A DNA stretch of 64,000 nucleotides, from NCBI GenBank assembly GCA_963809245.1, contig CAWEIU010000003.1, positions 806,001 through 870,000 of the forward strand. The letters run 5' to 3'. The stretch is from Roseiarcus sp963809245. GTDB lineage: Bacteria > Pseudomonadota > Alphaproteobacteria > Rhizobiales > Beijerinckiaceae. The notes under the pieces were generated by a model. The model was not told the origin of the DNA, did no database searches, and saw only the letters and a list, made by a program, of their open reading frames with translations. The position numbers and the translations under genes are program-made. This document shows positions 56,300-64,000 of the stretch, piece after piece. Position 1 is the first letter of the stretch. Every line of letters starts with the position of its first letter.

Positions 56300-56512
56300 A
56301 GGGATTGCGGCGCCCTCCATTGGCTTGACGAATCGGGCGCGGCGCGCGCTGATGCGGGCGTTGACCCTTGTTATGACGTTGCATGCGGCTCCGACCGTGG
56401 GACGCATCGGGACGAGTATAGACGTCGCGGCATGCGACGCCAGAGAGACTCGGCGTCAGCCGCTCGCTTTGCCCGTTGCGATCCCAAGATCCGAGCGAGG
56501 GAGACCCGGACG

Positions 56513-57286
56513 ATGGCGGTGAACGAGAAGGCGCTGCGCGCCGCGATTGTCGCGCAATGTCGGGCGCTCAACGCTTCCGGTCTCAACCAGGGCTCCGCCG
56601 GCAATATTTCGGCGCGCCTCGGCGAGGCGATGCTGATCACGCCGAGCGCGATCCCCTACGACGCGATGCGGCCGGAAATGATCGCGACGATGCCGCTCAA
56701 TGGCGAATACGGCGCATGGTCGGGCCCGCTCAAGCCGTCGACCGAGTGGCGCTTCCATCTCGACATTCTGCGCGCGCGGCCCGACGTCGGCGCGATCGTG
56801 CATTGCCACCCTCCCTACGGCACAGCGCTGGCCATGCTGCACAAGCCGATCCTTGCGGCCCACTACATGATCGCGCTGTTCGGCGGCCCGATCGTCGAAT
56901 GCACGAAATACGCGCCCTACGGGACCAAAGAACTCTCCGATCTTGCAATCGCCGGCCTCGCAGACCGCCACGCCGTCCTGCTCGGCAACCACGGCGTGAT
57001 CGCCACCGGCGCGACACTCGAAAGCGCCATGCATCGCGCCATCGAACTCGAGGCGCTGGCGCGCATGTATTATCTCGCGATCGCCATCGGCCGCCCGGCG
57101 ATCCTCTCCGACGAGGAGATCGCCCGCATCGTCGAACGTTTTAGGAGCTACGGCGGCGGGACCGACGCGCAGAAGGCGCCAGCGCCGGCCAAGCAGCGCG
57201 CGGGGGCCAAGGCGGCGGCGACGAAGCGCGGAATGAAGAAGGCGACGGGGAAGAAGGGGCGGGTGCGGGCGGCGGGCGCCGGCTAG
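56513..57286 (+). CDS. Class II aldolase/adducin family protein
   Basis: Zn-dependent aldolase-type protein of 257 residues, FucA/AraD fold. The metal-binding His residues are in AIVHCHPPYGTALAM and LLGNHGVIATG, and GSAGNISARLGEAMLITPSAIPYD is the phosphate/substrate loop. The last ~45 residues are a Lys/Ala/Gly-rich tail that is not part of the domain. The usual substrates are sugar phosphates such as L-fuculose 1-phosphate; the actual one is unknown. The start follows GAGGGAG by about 10 nt. The divergent 56300-56512 gap to matB shows no gene. Confidence 0.85.
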   Translation: MAVNEKALRAAIVAQCRALNASGLNQGSAGNISARLGEAMLITPSAIPYDAMRPEMIATMPLNGEYGAWSGPLKPSTEWRFHLDILRARPDVGAIVHCHPPYGTALAMLHKPILAAHYMIALFGGPIVECTKYAPYGTKELSDLAIAGLADRHAVLLGNHGVIATGATLESAMHRAIELEALARMYYLAIAIGRPAILSDEEIARIVERFRSYGGGTDAQKAPAPAKQRAGAKAAATKRGMKKATGKKGRVRAAGAG

Positions 57287-57337
57287 TGGTCAAAATCTAC
57301 CCTGGCTGCAGTCGACTCCGTTGCTGACCTTTGCTGC

Positions 57338-58101
57338 ATGGCTAAAATGACCCCGGACATGCGGGACTGGAACCACGTGATCATTCAGGCCTGTCTCAAC
57401 GGCGCGCGCGCCAGCGGCTTCCATCGGCGGCTTCCGCTCAATTCGGAAGACATGGCGCGCGATAGTGCGTCCTGCACCGCCGCCGGCGCGGCGGAACTCC
57501 ACCTTCACCCCCGTGGCGCCGACGGGAAGGAAAGCCTGGCGGCCGTGGACACTACCATTCTTGCCGTTCGCCGCACCTGCCCCGGCACGCTTGTCGGCGT
57601 GTCAACGGGAGCCTGGATCGAGAACGACGAGGATCAAACCCGAGATTGCATCGCCCGGTGGAATGAACTGCCGACTACGCCTCGGTGAATTTGTCGGAGC
57701 GCGACGCGCCGGCCGTCATGGAACGGCTTCGGGATCGGGGGATCGGGATCGAGGCAGGCCTCGCCTCCGTCGCCGATGCGGAGCGCTTTGTGAAACTTCC
57801 CGATCGCGGTCGGGTTTTACGCATCCTGATCGAAATCGAGGAACAGGACTGGGGCGTCGCGCGCCGGATTGCGGACGACATCACCGCGGTGCTCGACCGC
57901 GCTGGCTTGCGACGACCCATCCTCCTGCATGGCTTCGATGCGACAGTGTGGCCCGTTGTCGAGCTTGCACGTCAACGCCGCTGGTCGACGCGGGTCGGAC
58001 TCGAGGACGGGAAGTATCTCATGGTTGGAACGACAGCATCCGACAATACCGCGCTGGTGACCGCCGCAGTCGCGATATTCCGCGCCGCGCTCCCAAATTA
58101 A
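57338..58101 (+). pseudogene. BKACE-family (3-keto-5-aminohexanoate cleavage) gene, frameshifted
   Basis: Two consecutive frames together encode a beta-keto acid cleavage enzyme. The first (57338-57688) has VIIQACLNGARASGFH, the metal-binding LHLHPRG and VGVSTGAWIENDEDQT, ending WNELP before a wrong-frame stop. The second (from about 57676) continues DYASVNLSERDAPAVMERL, then GIGIEAGLASVADAERFV, LLHGFDATVW and VGTTASDNTALVTAAV. A single missing base near 57675 (CCG-ACTACG where CCGGACTACG is expected) explains the break. The joined protein is ~253 residues, normal for the short BKACE type. It is either a recent frameshift or a sequencing error. Confidence 0.82.
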
Positions 58102-58233
58102 GTCTCCCGGTGGCGATCGGCTGCTTCCCTCCACTGTGGCTCTCTCAAGGAGGCGCCATAAGCGGAATATAGCAGCACGCTTGCAATGGTCGTTGGTCGA
58201 GAAAACCAGAGCATCCCGCTATTATATTGAACC

Positions 58234-58322
58234 GTCATTGCGAGAAGCGAAGCGACGAAGCAATCCATGCATCCGCTTGCATCGTCGGCGCCACTGGATT
58301 GCTTCGCTCCGCTCGCAATGAC
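58234..58322. repeat. Palindromic intergenic repeat, copy 3 (inverted centre)
   Basis: Ends GTCATTGCGAG/CTCGCAATGAC as in the other copies, but the central segment (ATCCGCTTGCATCGTCGGCG) reads in the opposite orientation. It lies in the 390-bp gap 58102-58491, which otherwise shows no gene; a leaderless frame covering 58267-58491 is not supported. Confidence 0.85.
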
Positions 58323-58491
58323 GGGGATGGTACAAATAAAGTGCAAAATGGGCTGGAAAGCGACGGGCCGATTGACGCCGCAATTCGACCAAGATCGAAC
58401 TCTATTCTTGCTCTTGGTGGATTTACAATTCAGCGGTATCCGCCCCAACACCGTTTCATGTCTGCATGGCTTACCTAGCAAGGAGGAGCGC

Positions 58492-58809
58492 ATGAAGTAC
58501 ATGATTGAATACAAAGTCAGAAATCAAGGCCTCACGCACGATCAGAACATAACAAACGCGGAAGCGCTACTGAACGCTTTCAGCAAGTGGAAGCCGGAGG
58601 ATGGCCTGAATATCCACGCATTCCTGGCCAAGCCCAACAACGGCGGTTACGTACTGGTCGAGGCGGACGACCCCAAGGTGGTCGCCTCGTTTGTTGGCAA
58701 GTTCCTCTTCTGGAACGACGCCGAGGTGATCCCTGTCATCGACATAAACGACGCGGTGTCAATTGCCCAGGCTGCGATCGCGTGGGCCCGGAGTTCGTCG
58801 AAGGGCTAA
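58492..58809 (+). CDS. DUF3303 family protein
   Basis: Small cytosolic protein of 105 residues resembling the DUF3303 family: MKYMIEYKVRNQGLTHDQN, LLNAFSKWKPEDGLNIHAFLAKPNNGGYVLVE and PKVVASFVGKFLFWNDAEVIPVIDI. These form a ferredoxin-like dimeric barrel fold; no reaction is known. A strong ribosome site (AAGGAGGAG) precedes the ATG at 58492, and the frame upstream has no coding character. It is convergent with xdhC across 56 bp. Confidence 0.82.
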   Translation: MKYMIEYKVRNQGLTHDQNITNAEALLNAFSKWKPEDGLNIHAFLAKPNNGGYVLVEADDPKVVASFVGKFLFWNDAEVIPVIDINDAVSIAQAAIAWARSSSKG

Positions 58810-58865
58810 GCGGGAATTCGCGCAAGCGGCGGAGTTTGCGCCCTCGCGAGCTTGGGTCCTGGGGG

Positions 58866-59843
58866 TCAGCTGGGGCGCGCCATCAACAACTGCGCCGCCA
58901 CCGAGGCGGCGATCACCGCCGGCTCCTTGCCTTCGACGCCGGGCACGCCGATGGGGCAGACGAGCGCCGCGAGTTCGGCTTCCGTGCGTCCGGCGTCGCG
59001 CAACTGACTGAGGAAGCGCGCGCGCTTGGTCGCCGAGCCGATCAGGCCGACATAGGCGAAGCGCTCCCCGCGCAGCGCCGCGTCGACGATCGCAAGATCG
59101 AGCGGATGGGAATGGGTCATCACGACGACAAGAGCGCCGTCGGGGGCGTTCGCGAGTTCGACGGTCGGGTCGGCCGCGTGAACCAGGGTCACATTGAGCG
59201 GCGCGCGCTCGGGAAACGCGTCGGCGCGGGAATCGATCCAGCGCACTGCGAAGGGCAACGGCGCAAGGGCCAGGGCCAAGGCGCGTCCGACATGGCCGGC
59301 GCCGAAGAGATAGACCCAGGTCGTCTGCATCCCATATCGTTCGCGCCAGGCGCCGCGCTCCAACGGCGCGTCAGCCGGCTCGCCGTTGTCGATCGCCCGC
59401 TCGACGCGCCCGTCAGACCCCATACGGGCAACCGCGGCGAAGAGGCCCTCCCGTTCCGCCGCCAGCAGCGGCCAAAGGGCGTCCCGATCGCGTGCGTCAA
59501 AAGTCTCGATGCGCCATTCGACGCGGCCGCCGCAGCATTGCCCGAGCTCCGGGCCGAGCGCCACGACTCGGCGCGACGCCGCCCGGCTGCCGACGCCTAA
59601 GGCGTCGCGCGCCGCTTCGAGCGCCTGCCATTCGAGTTCGCCGCCGCCGATCGTGCCATGGAAGCCGCCAGAGGGGCGCACGACCATGCGCGCACCCGCC
59701 TCCCGCGGGCTCGAGCCCTCGGTCTTCACGAGGCTGATCAGCGCGGCGGCGCCTTCGGCCTCGATTGCTTCAATGATGCGGCGGAACGGCTGCACGGCGA
59801 GCCTCGGTCCGACGACAGGCGCCTCTCTGGTTATAACAACCAT
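58866..59843 (-). CDS. xdhC: Xanthine dehydrogenase accessory protein XdhC
   Basis: Binds and sulphurates molybdenum cofactor and delivers it to XdhB; 325 residues. The N-terminal XdhC/CoxI segment reads VKTEGSSPREAGARMVVRPSGGFHGTIGGGELE and LGPELGQCCGGRVEW (conserved Cys pair). The C-terminal Rossmann domain has VYLFGAGHVGRALALAL and YVGLIGSATKRARFLSQL. The start at 59843 has AAGGG upstream; the frame runs on into xdhB without homology. It is the last gene of xdhA-xdhB-xdhC, 17 bp after xdhB. Confidence 0.93.
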   Translation of the reverse strand: MVVITREAPVVGPRLAVQPFRRIIEAIEAEGAAALISLVKTEGSSPREAGARMVVRPSGGFHGTIGGGELEWQALEAARDALGVGSRAASRRVVALGPELGQCCGGRVEWRIETFDARDRDALWPLLAAEREGLFAAVARMGSDGRVERAIDNGEPADAPLERGAWRERYGMQTTWVYLFGAGHVGRALALALAPLPFAVRWIDSRADAFPERAPLNVTLVHAADPTVELANAPDGALVVVMTHSHPLDLAIVDAALRGERFAYVGLIGSATKRARFLSQLRDAGRTEAELAALVCPIGVPGVEGKEPAVIAASVAAQLLMARPS

Positions 59844-59860
59844 TTTGCGCCCTTCGCGGC

Positions 59861-62191
59861 TCAGGCGCCAAGCAATTCGATGGCGTTGAGGATCGCCTCC
59901 GGCGTGCAGGGCGCCTCCAGCCTCGGCTGGCCGCCCGGCTTGACCGCATGCACCGCGTCGAGGATCGCCGAATAGACCGAGATCGCCAGCATGAACGGCG
60001 GCTCGCCGACCGCCTTGGAGCGGTAGATGCTGTCGGTCAGGTTGGGCCGCATGTGCAGCCGGGTGCGGAAGTCGGGCGGCGTATCGGACGCGACGGGGAT
60101 CTTGTAGGTCGCCGGCGCATGGGTGGTCAGCCGGCCCTTGGCGTCGAACACCAGTTCCTCGGTGGTCAGCCACCCCATGCCCTGGATGAAGGCGCCCTCC
60201 ACCTGGCCGAGATCAAGCGCCGGGTTAAGCGAGGCGCCGACGTCGTGCAAGAGATCGGAGCGCAGCACCTTCATCTCGCCGGTCAGCGTGTCGATCACGA
60301 CCTCGGAGCAAGCGGCGCCGAAGGCGTAATAGAAGAACGGCTTGCCGGTGGCGTTGGCGCGGTCCCAGTGGATTTCGGGCGTCTTGTAGTAGCCGGCGGC
60401 GGAGAGATGCACGCGGTTGACCCGGCACGCCTTGGCGAGTTCGCCGAACGCCATCGAGGCGTTGCCGGCGTAAACCCGACCGTCGCGAAAGACGACGTCG
60501 TTCGGCTCGACGCTCCATTGCGCCGCCGCGAATTCAGCCATGCGCTGCTTTATCTGCCGCGCCCCGGCCTGCGCCGCCATGCCGTTGGTGTCGGTGCCCG
60601 ACGAAGCGGCGGTCGGCGAGGCGTTCGGCACCTTGGCGGTGTTGGTCGCGGTGATGCGCACCCATTCGAGCGGCACGCCGAACTCTTCCGCGACGACCTG
60701 CGCAACCTTGGTGAAGAGCCCCTGCCCCATCTCGGTGCCGCCGTGATTGAGATGGACGGAGCCGTCGGAATAGACGTGCACCAGGGCGCTCGCCTGATTG
60801 AGGTGGATCAGCGTGAAGGAGATGCCGAACATTAGCGGCGTCAGGGCGATGCCGCGCTTGAGCACAGGGCTCGCCGCGTTGAAGGCCGCGATCTCACTGC
60901 GGCGCGCGCGGTAGGCGCTCGACGTTTCCAGCTCCTCGACCAGCTCTGGCAGCGTGTCGCAATCCTCGACCTGTTGGCCGTAGGGCGTGACGTCGCCGCC
61001 GGCCCGGTAGAAATTGGCCTTGCGCACGTCCAGCGGGTCGAGCCCGCGCTCGCGGGCGATCGCGTCCATGACGCGTTCGATGGCGATCATGCCCTGCGGG
61101 CCGCCGAAGCCGCGAAAGGCGGTGTTGGAGACGGTGTTGGTCTTCAACCGCCGCGAGGCGATCGTGACGTCGGGAAGCCAATAGGCGTTGGAGCCATGGA
61201 ACATCGCGCGGTCGACGACGCCGAGCGAGAGGTCCACCGAGCAGCCGCAGCGCGCGTTGAGCATCACGTCGTAGGCGCGAATGCGGCCCGCCTCGTCGTA
61301 GCCGACGCGCCAGTCGGCGCGGAAATCGTGCCGTTTGCCGGTGAGCGCGAAGTCGTCGTCGCGGTCGAGCCGCACCTTGCAGGGGGCTCCGGTCACGCGG
61401 GCGCCGAGCGCGGCGATCGCCGCCCAGGCGCAGGCCTGGCTCTCCTTGCCGCCAAAACCGCCGCCCATGCGGCGCGTCTCGATGGTGACGAAAGCGTCCG
61501 GCAAGCCAAGGATCCGCGCGACGATGTGCTGGACTTCGGTCGGGTCCTGCGTCGAGCTGTGGACGAGCATTTCGCCCGCCTCGCCGGGGATCGCCAGCGA
61601 GATCTGCCCTTCGAGATAGAAATGCTCCTGGCCGCCGATGCGGAAGGCGCCTTCGAGGCTGTGCGGCGCGGCCGACACCGCCGCCGCGGCGTCGCCGCGT
61701 TGGAAGGCGTAGTCCGGCAGCACGCGGGCGCCGGTCGCCAGCGCGTCCTCGACAGTGAGAGCGGGCGGGGCCTCCTCGATGTCGATGCGGCCGAGGCGAG
61801 CCGCGCGGCGCGCCGCGTCACGCGTGCGGGCGACGACGGCGAACAGCGGCTGGCTGTGATAGAGGATGTCGCTGTCGGCGAAGAGGGGCTCGTCGGCGAA
61901 GGCGGGCGCGATGTCGTTTTTCCCAGGAATGTCGGCCGCGGTCAGCACCGCGACGACGTCGGGGGCGGCGCGCACGGCGGAGAGATCGAGGCCGCGCAGC
62001 GTTCCGCTCGCCTTGTCTGCCATGCCGATCGCAATGTGCAGCGTGCCGTTCGGCTCGCGGATGTCGTCGACATAGGTCGCGGCGCCGCGCACGTGCAGGC
62101 GCGCGGAATCGTGCGGATGCGGCTTATGGACGACCGCCGTCTCGTCGCGCGGCTCGTAGCCGGGAATGACGGGCTCTTTATTGCGCAGCAA
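59861..62191 (-). CDS. xdhB: Xanthine dehydrogenase molybdopterin-binding subunit
   Basis: Molybdenum-cofactor subunit that hydroxylates hypoxanthine and xanthine to urate; 776 residues. Substrate and cofactor motifs are present: EHFYLEGQISLAI, RRMGGGFGGKE, the Arg in SNTAFRGFGGPQGMIA, PNASPTAASSGTDTNGMAAQ and the catalytic Glu in SKAVGEPPFMLA. It overlaps the end of xdhA by 14 bp. With XdhA it forms the alpha2beta2 enzyme; XdhC loads the cofactor. Confidence 0.95.
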   Translation of the reverse strand: MLRNKEPVIPGYEPRDETAVVHKPHPHDSARLHVRGAATYVDDIREPNGTLHIAIGMADKASGTLRGLDLSAVRAAPDVVAVLTAADIPGKNDIAPAFADEPLFADSDILYHSQPLFAVVARTRDAARRAARLGRIDIEEAPPALTVEDALATGARVLPDYAFQRGDAAAAVSAAPHSLEGAFRIGGQEHFYLEGQISLAIPGEAGEMLVHSSTQDPTEVQHIVARILGLPDAFVTIETRRMGGGFGGKESQACAWAAIAALGARVTGAPCKVRLDRDDDFALTGKRHDFRADWRVGYDEAGRIRAYDVMLNARCGCSVDLSLGVVDRAMFHGSNAYWLPDVTIASRRLKTNTVSNTAFRGFGGPQGMIAIERVMDAIARERGLDPLDVRKANFYRAGGDVTPYGQQVEDCDTLPELVEELETSSAYRARRSEIAAFNAASPVLKRGIALTPLMFGISFTLIHLNQASALVHVYSDGSVHLNHGGTEMGQGLFTKVAQVVAEEFGVPLEWVRITATNTAKVPNASPTAASSGTDTNGMAAQAGARQIKQRMAEFAAAQWSVEPNDVVFRDGRVYAGNASMAFGELAKACRVNRVHLSAAGYYKTPEIHWDRANATGKPFFYYAFGAACSEVVIDTLTGEMKVLRSDLLHDVGASLNPALDLGQVEGAFIQGMGWLTTEELVFDAKGRLTTHAPATYKIPVASDTPPDFRTRLHMRPNLTDSIYRSKAVGEPPFMLAISVYSAILDAVHAVKPGGQPRLEAPCTPEAILNAIELLGA

Positions 62192-63665
62192 GAAACTCTC
62201 CGATGCGAGTCGGGGCCTCGGCGCCGGCGACTTCCATGAGCGCCTTGGCGAGCAGATTGACGGCGACCCGGGAACGATAGGCGGCGGTGGCGCGCATATC
62301 GGTCAGCGGCGCGAAATCCTGGGCGAGCGCATCGAGCGCGGCTCGCCACGAAGCGCTGTCGGCAGGCCGCGCGCCGATGAGCGCCTTTTCGGCGCCGAAA
62401 GCGCGCTTGGGCGTCGCCGCCATGCCGCCGAAGGCGACGCGCGCCTCCGCGATCCGATCGCCCTCGAGCGTGAAGCGGAAGGCGCCCATCACGGCGGAAA
62501 TGTCCTCGTCGAAGCGCTTGGAGACCTTGAAGGCGCGATAGGCTTGGCGTTCGCCGAGACGCGGCGCGAGAAGCGCGCTCACATATTCGCCAGGCGCGCG
62601 ATCCTGCTTGCCGTAGCCGATGAAGAAGTCCTCCATCGGCAGGACGCGCGTTGCGACGCCCTTACGCAGTTCGACGCTGGCGCCGAGCGCGATGAGCGCC
62701 GGCGCGAGATCGCCGATCGGCGAACCGTTGGCGATGTTGCCGCCGATCGTGCCGCTCTCGCGCACCTGACGCGAGCCGAAGCGGGCCATCAGCACGCCGA
62801 GATCGGGATGCAGCGCGGCGAGCTGCGGCGCCGATTGCATGAGCGTCGCAGCCGCCCCGAAGCGCACGCCGTTCGCGTCCGCATGAATGACGTCGAGGCC
62901 GGCGACGCGGCCGAGCCAGATGATCCGCTTCGGGTCGCGCAATTGCTTGGTGATCCAGAGCCCGACGTCGGTCGCCCCGCCAAGCAGAACCGCATCGGGG
63001 AAGCGCGCCGTCAGCTCCGCGAGCGCCGCCTCGCTGGCGGGCGCGGCGAAGAAGGCGCTCTCGTCGCCGACGAAGAGGTCGCGCCCGTCGGCCAGCGCCG
63101 CGATCGCATCGCGACGCTCCCCCGCCTGGGTCTCGAAGCGATCAGCCGGCTGGCCCTCGCAGGTCGCCAGCGCCGCATCGAGGATCGGCTTGTAGCCGGT
63201 GCAGCGGCAAAGGTTGCCGGCGAGTGCGTCGCAGACCTCGGCGTAGCTCGCCGGCTCGTTCTCGTGATAGAGGGCGAACAGGCTCATCACGATGCCGGGC
63301 GTGCAGAAGCCGCATTGCGAGCCATGAAAATCGACCATCGCCTGCTGGACCGGATGCAGCGTCTCGCCTTCCGCAAGGTCTTCGATCGTCAGCACCTCCG
63401 CGCCGTCGATTTGGCCGAGCAGCAAGATGCAGGCGTTGACCGGCTGGTAGGTGAGCGCGCCGTCGCGCACGCGCGACAGGACGACCGTGCAGGCGCCGCA
63501 GTCGCCCTCGTTGCAGCCCTCCTTCGTGCCCTTGGCGCCCGCCTCCTCGCGCAGCCAGTCGAGCAGCGTCGCGCGCGGCGAAAAGCGGTCGAGCGCGATC
63601 GTCTCGCCGCGGAAGCGGAAGGTCAAACTCCTGCGGGTCTCCATCCCCGGTTCGCTCGCCGCCAT
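62178..63665 (-). CDS. xdhA: Xanthine dehydrogenase small subunit (2Fe-2S/FAD)
   Basis: Carries electrons from the molybdenum site to NAD+; 495 residues. Two [2Fe-2S] clusters: plant-type CNEGDCGAC with a later Cys, and SQCGFCTPG...LCRCTGY. An FAD-binding domain follows (LLGGATDVGLWITKQL, then ESGTIGGNIANGSPIGDLAPALIALG) and a C-terminal CO-dehydrogenase flavoprotein domain. The start at 63665 has AGAGGGG upstream. First gene of the operon; a divergent exported protein starts 199 bp away, and the gap shows no other gene. Confidence 0.95.
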   Translation of the reverse strand: MAASEPGMETRRSLTFRFRGETIALDRFSPRATLLDWLREEAGAKGTKEGCNEGDCGACTVVLSRVRDGALTYQPVNACILLLGQIDGAEVLTIEDLAEGETLHPVQQAMVDFHGSQCGFCTPGIVMSLFALYHENEPASYAEVCDALAGNLCRCTGYKPILDAALATCEGQPADRFETQAGERRDAIAALADGRDLFVGDESAFFAAPASEAALAELTARFPDAVLLGGATDVGLWITKQLRDPKRIIWLGRVAGLDVIHADANGVRFGAAATLMQSAPQLAALHPDLGVLMARFGSRQVRESGTIGGNIANGSPIGDLAPALIALGASVELRKGVATRVLPMEDFFIGYGKQDRAPGEYVSALLAPRLGERQAYRAFKVSKRFDEDISAVMGAFRFTLEGDRIAEARVAFGGMAATPKRAFGAEKALIGARPADSASWRAALDALAQDFAPLTDMRATAAYRSRVAVNLLAKALMEVAGAEAPTRIGEFLAAQ

Positions 63666-63864
63666 CGTCCCCTCTTGTCTCTTGGCGCCATGATGATCCC
63701 GTTCGCGCGCAAACGGAAGCGCCATTGCGCCGGGAATGCGACAAGCGCCTTCCGAAAGATTTTGAAGACGGCCTGACGATGGGTGAGGATACTTGGGGGG
63801 TCATGGCAGCTTCACGCCGGCCTGCTTGGGTGCGAATTCAGACAGTCTTCGAGGGAGAGCGGCC

Positions 63865-64000
63865 ATGTCGGAACACGGCGGTCACGAGGTTTCGCGTCGC
63901 GACGTGCTGATCGGAGCGGCGGGGAGCTTGGCCGCGGCGCTGGCGCCGAGCATGGCTGACGCGCAGACGGCGCCGACGGTGAACGGCGTCGTGTTCGAGG
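63865..64000 (+). CDS. Tat-exported protein, 3' partial
   Basis: Only the first 45 codons are inside the window. GGGAGAG precedes the ATG. The N-terminus has a twin-arginine signal (VSRRDVLIGAAGSLAAALAP) with likely cleavage after MADAQT, then mature sequence PTVNGVVFE. The NG-x-x-F/V-E start would fit a periplasmic [2Fe-2S] protein of the PaoA type, and it is divergent from a molybdenum hydroxylase operon, but too little is visible to say. Confidence 0.6.
   Translation, partial: MSEHGGHEVSRRDVLIGAAGSLAAALAPSMADAQTAPTVNGVVFE

Overview
This window is a high-GC chromosomal segment from an alphaproteobacterium, most likely a Hyphomicrobiales (Rhizobiales) member. The inference rests on a carB-greA pair, a methylsuccinyl-CoA dehydrogenase of the ethylmalonyl-CoA pathway, a Rhodopseudomonas-like malonyl-CoA synthetase, a VirA/VirG-like two-component system, and three copies of a palindromic GTCATTGCGAG...CTCGCAATGAC intergenic repeat. 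Genus cannot be fixed from the sequence. I saw no rRNA, tRNA, CRISPR array, insertion sequence or prophage. The window opens inside one gene and closes inside another.

Region 1 (1-9.9 kb) follows the tail of a PPOX/GAF protein and is almost entirely minus strand. It holds a VirG-like response regulator, a membrane-anchored di-haem cytochrome c peroxidase-like protein, a VirA-like hybrid kinase overlapping it by 4 bp, a class III adenylate cyclase and a GT1 glycosyltransferase. The motif RTTACAATSGTARC (minus strand) lies upstream of three of these units, with two copies identical over 14 bases, and it resembles the Agrobacterium vir box. This is the most interesting part of the window: a possible chromosomal VirAG-type redox regulon. 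A small orphan ORF and an acyl-CoA ligase remnant sit inside it.

Region 2 (9.9-19.5 kb) holds an amidase, a metallo-beta-lactamase-fold hydrolase, and a spermidine/putrescine-type ABC transporter (binding protein, ATPase, two permeases). A CBU_0592-type membrane protein, a LysR regulator and a divergent ureohydrolase (agmatinase/guanidino-acid hydrolase family) follow. Together they look like a locus for uptake and hydrolysis of a guanidino or polyamine compound.

Region 3 (19.5-32.3 kb) has a PRC-barrel protein, an MFS transporter, a GT4 glycosyltransferase divergent from an ABC exporter, a GGDEF/EAL protein, a Tat-exported alpha/beta hydrolase and a second MFS transporter. Between 24.7 and 26.4 kb a TetR regulator and an aldehyde dehydrogenase face each other head to head and both lack their 5' ends, which marks an internal deletion.

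Region 4 (32.5-50.6 kb) is largely core metabolism and housekeeping: mcd, an RlpA-like protein, a DenD-like dehydrogenase overlapping an orphan kinase, EamA, nadK-nudK, a trmJ/ELM1 cluster, greA-carB, a large MscS channel, clpS and a DUF2277 protein.

Region 5 (50.6-64 kb) has a 1087-residue zinc-ribbon/cyclase/AAA/TPR protein, a redoxin, matB, a class II aldolase, a frameshifted BKACE gene, a DUF3303 protein, the xanthine dehydrogenase operon xdhABC, and the start of a divergent Tat-exported protein.
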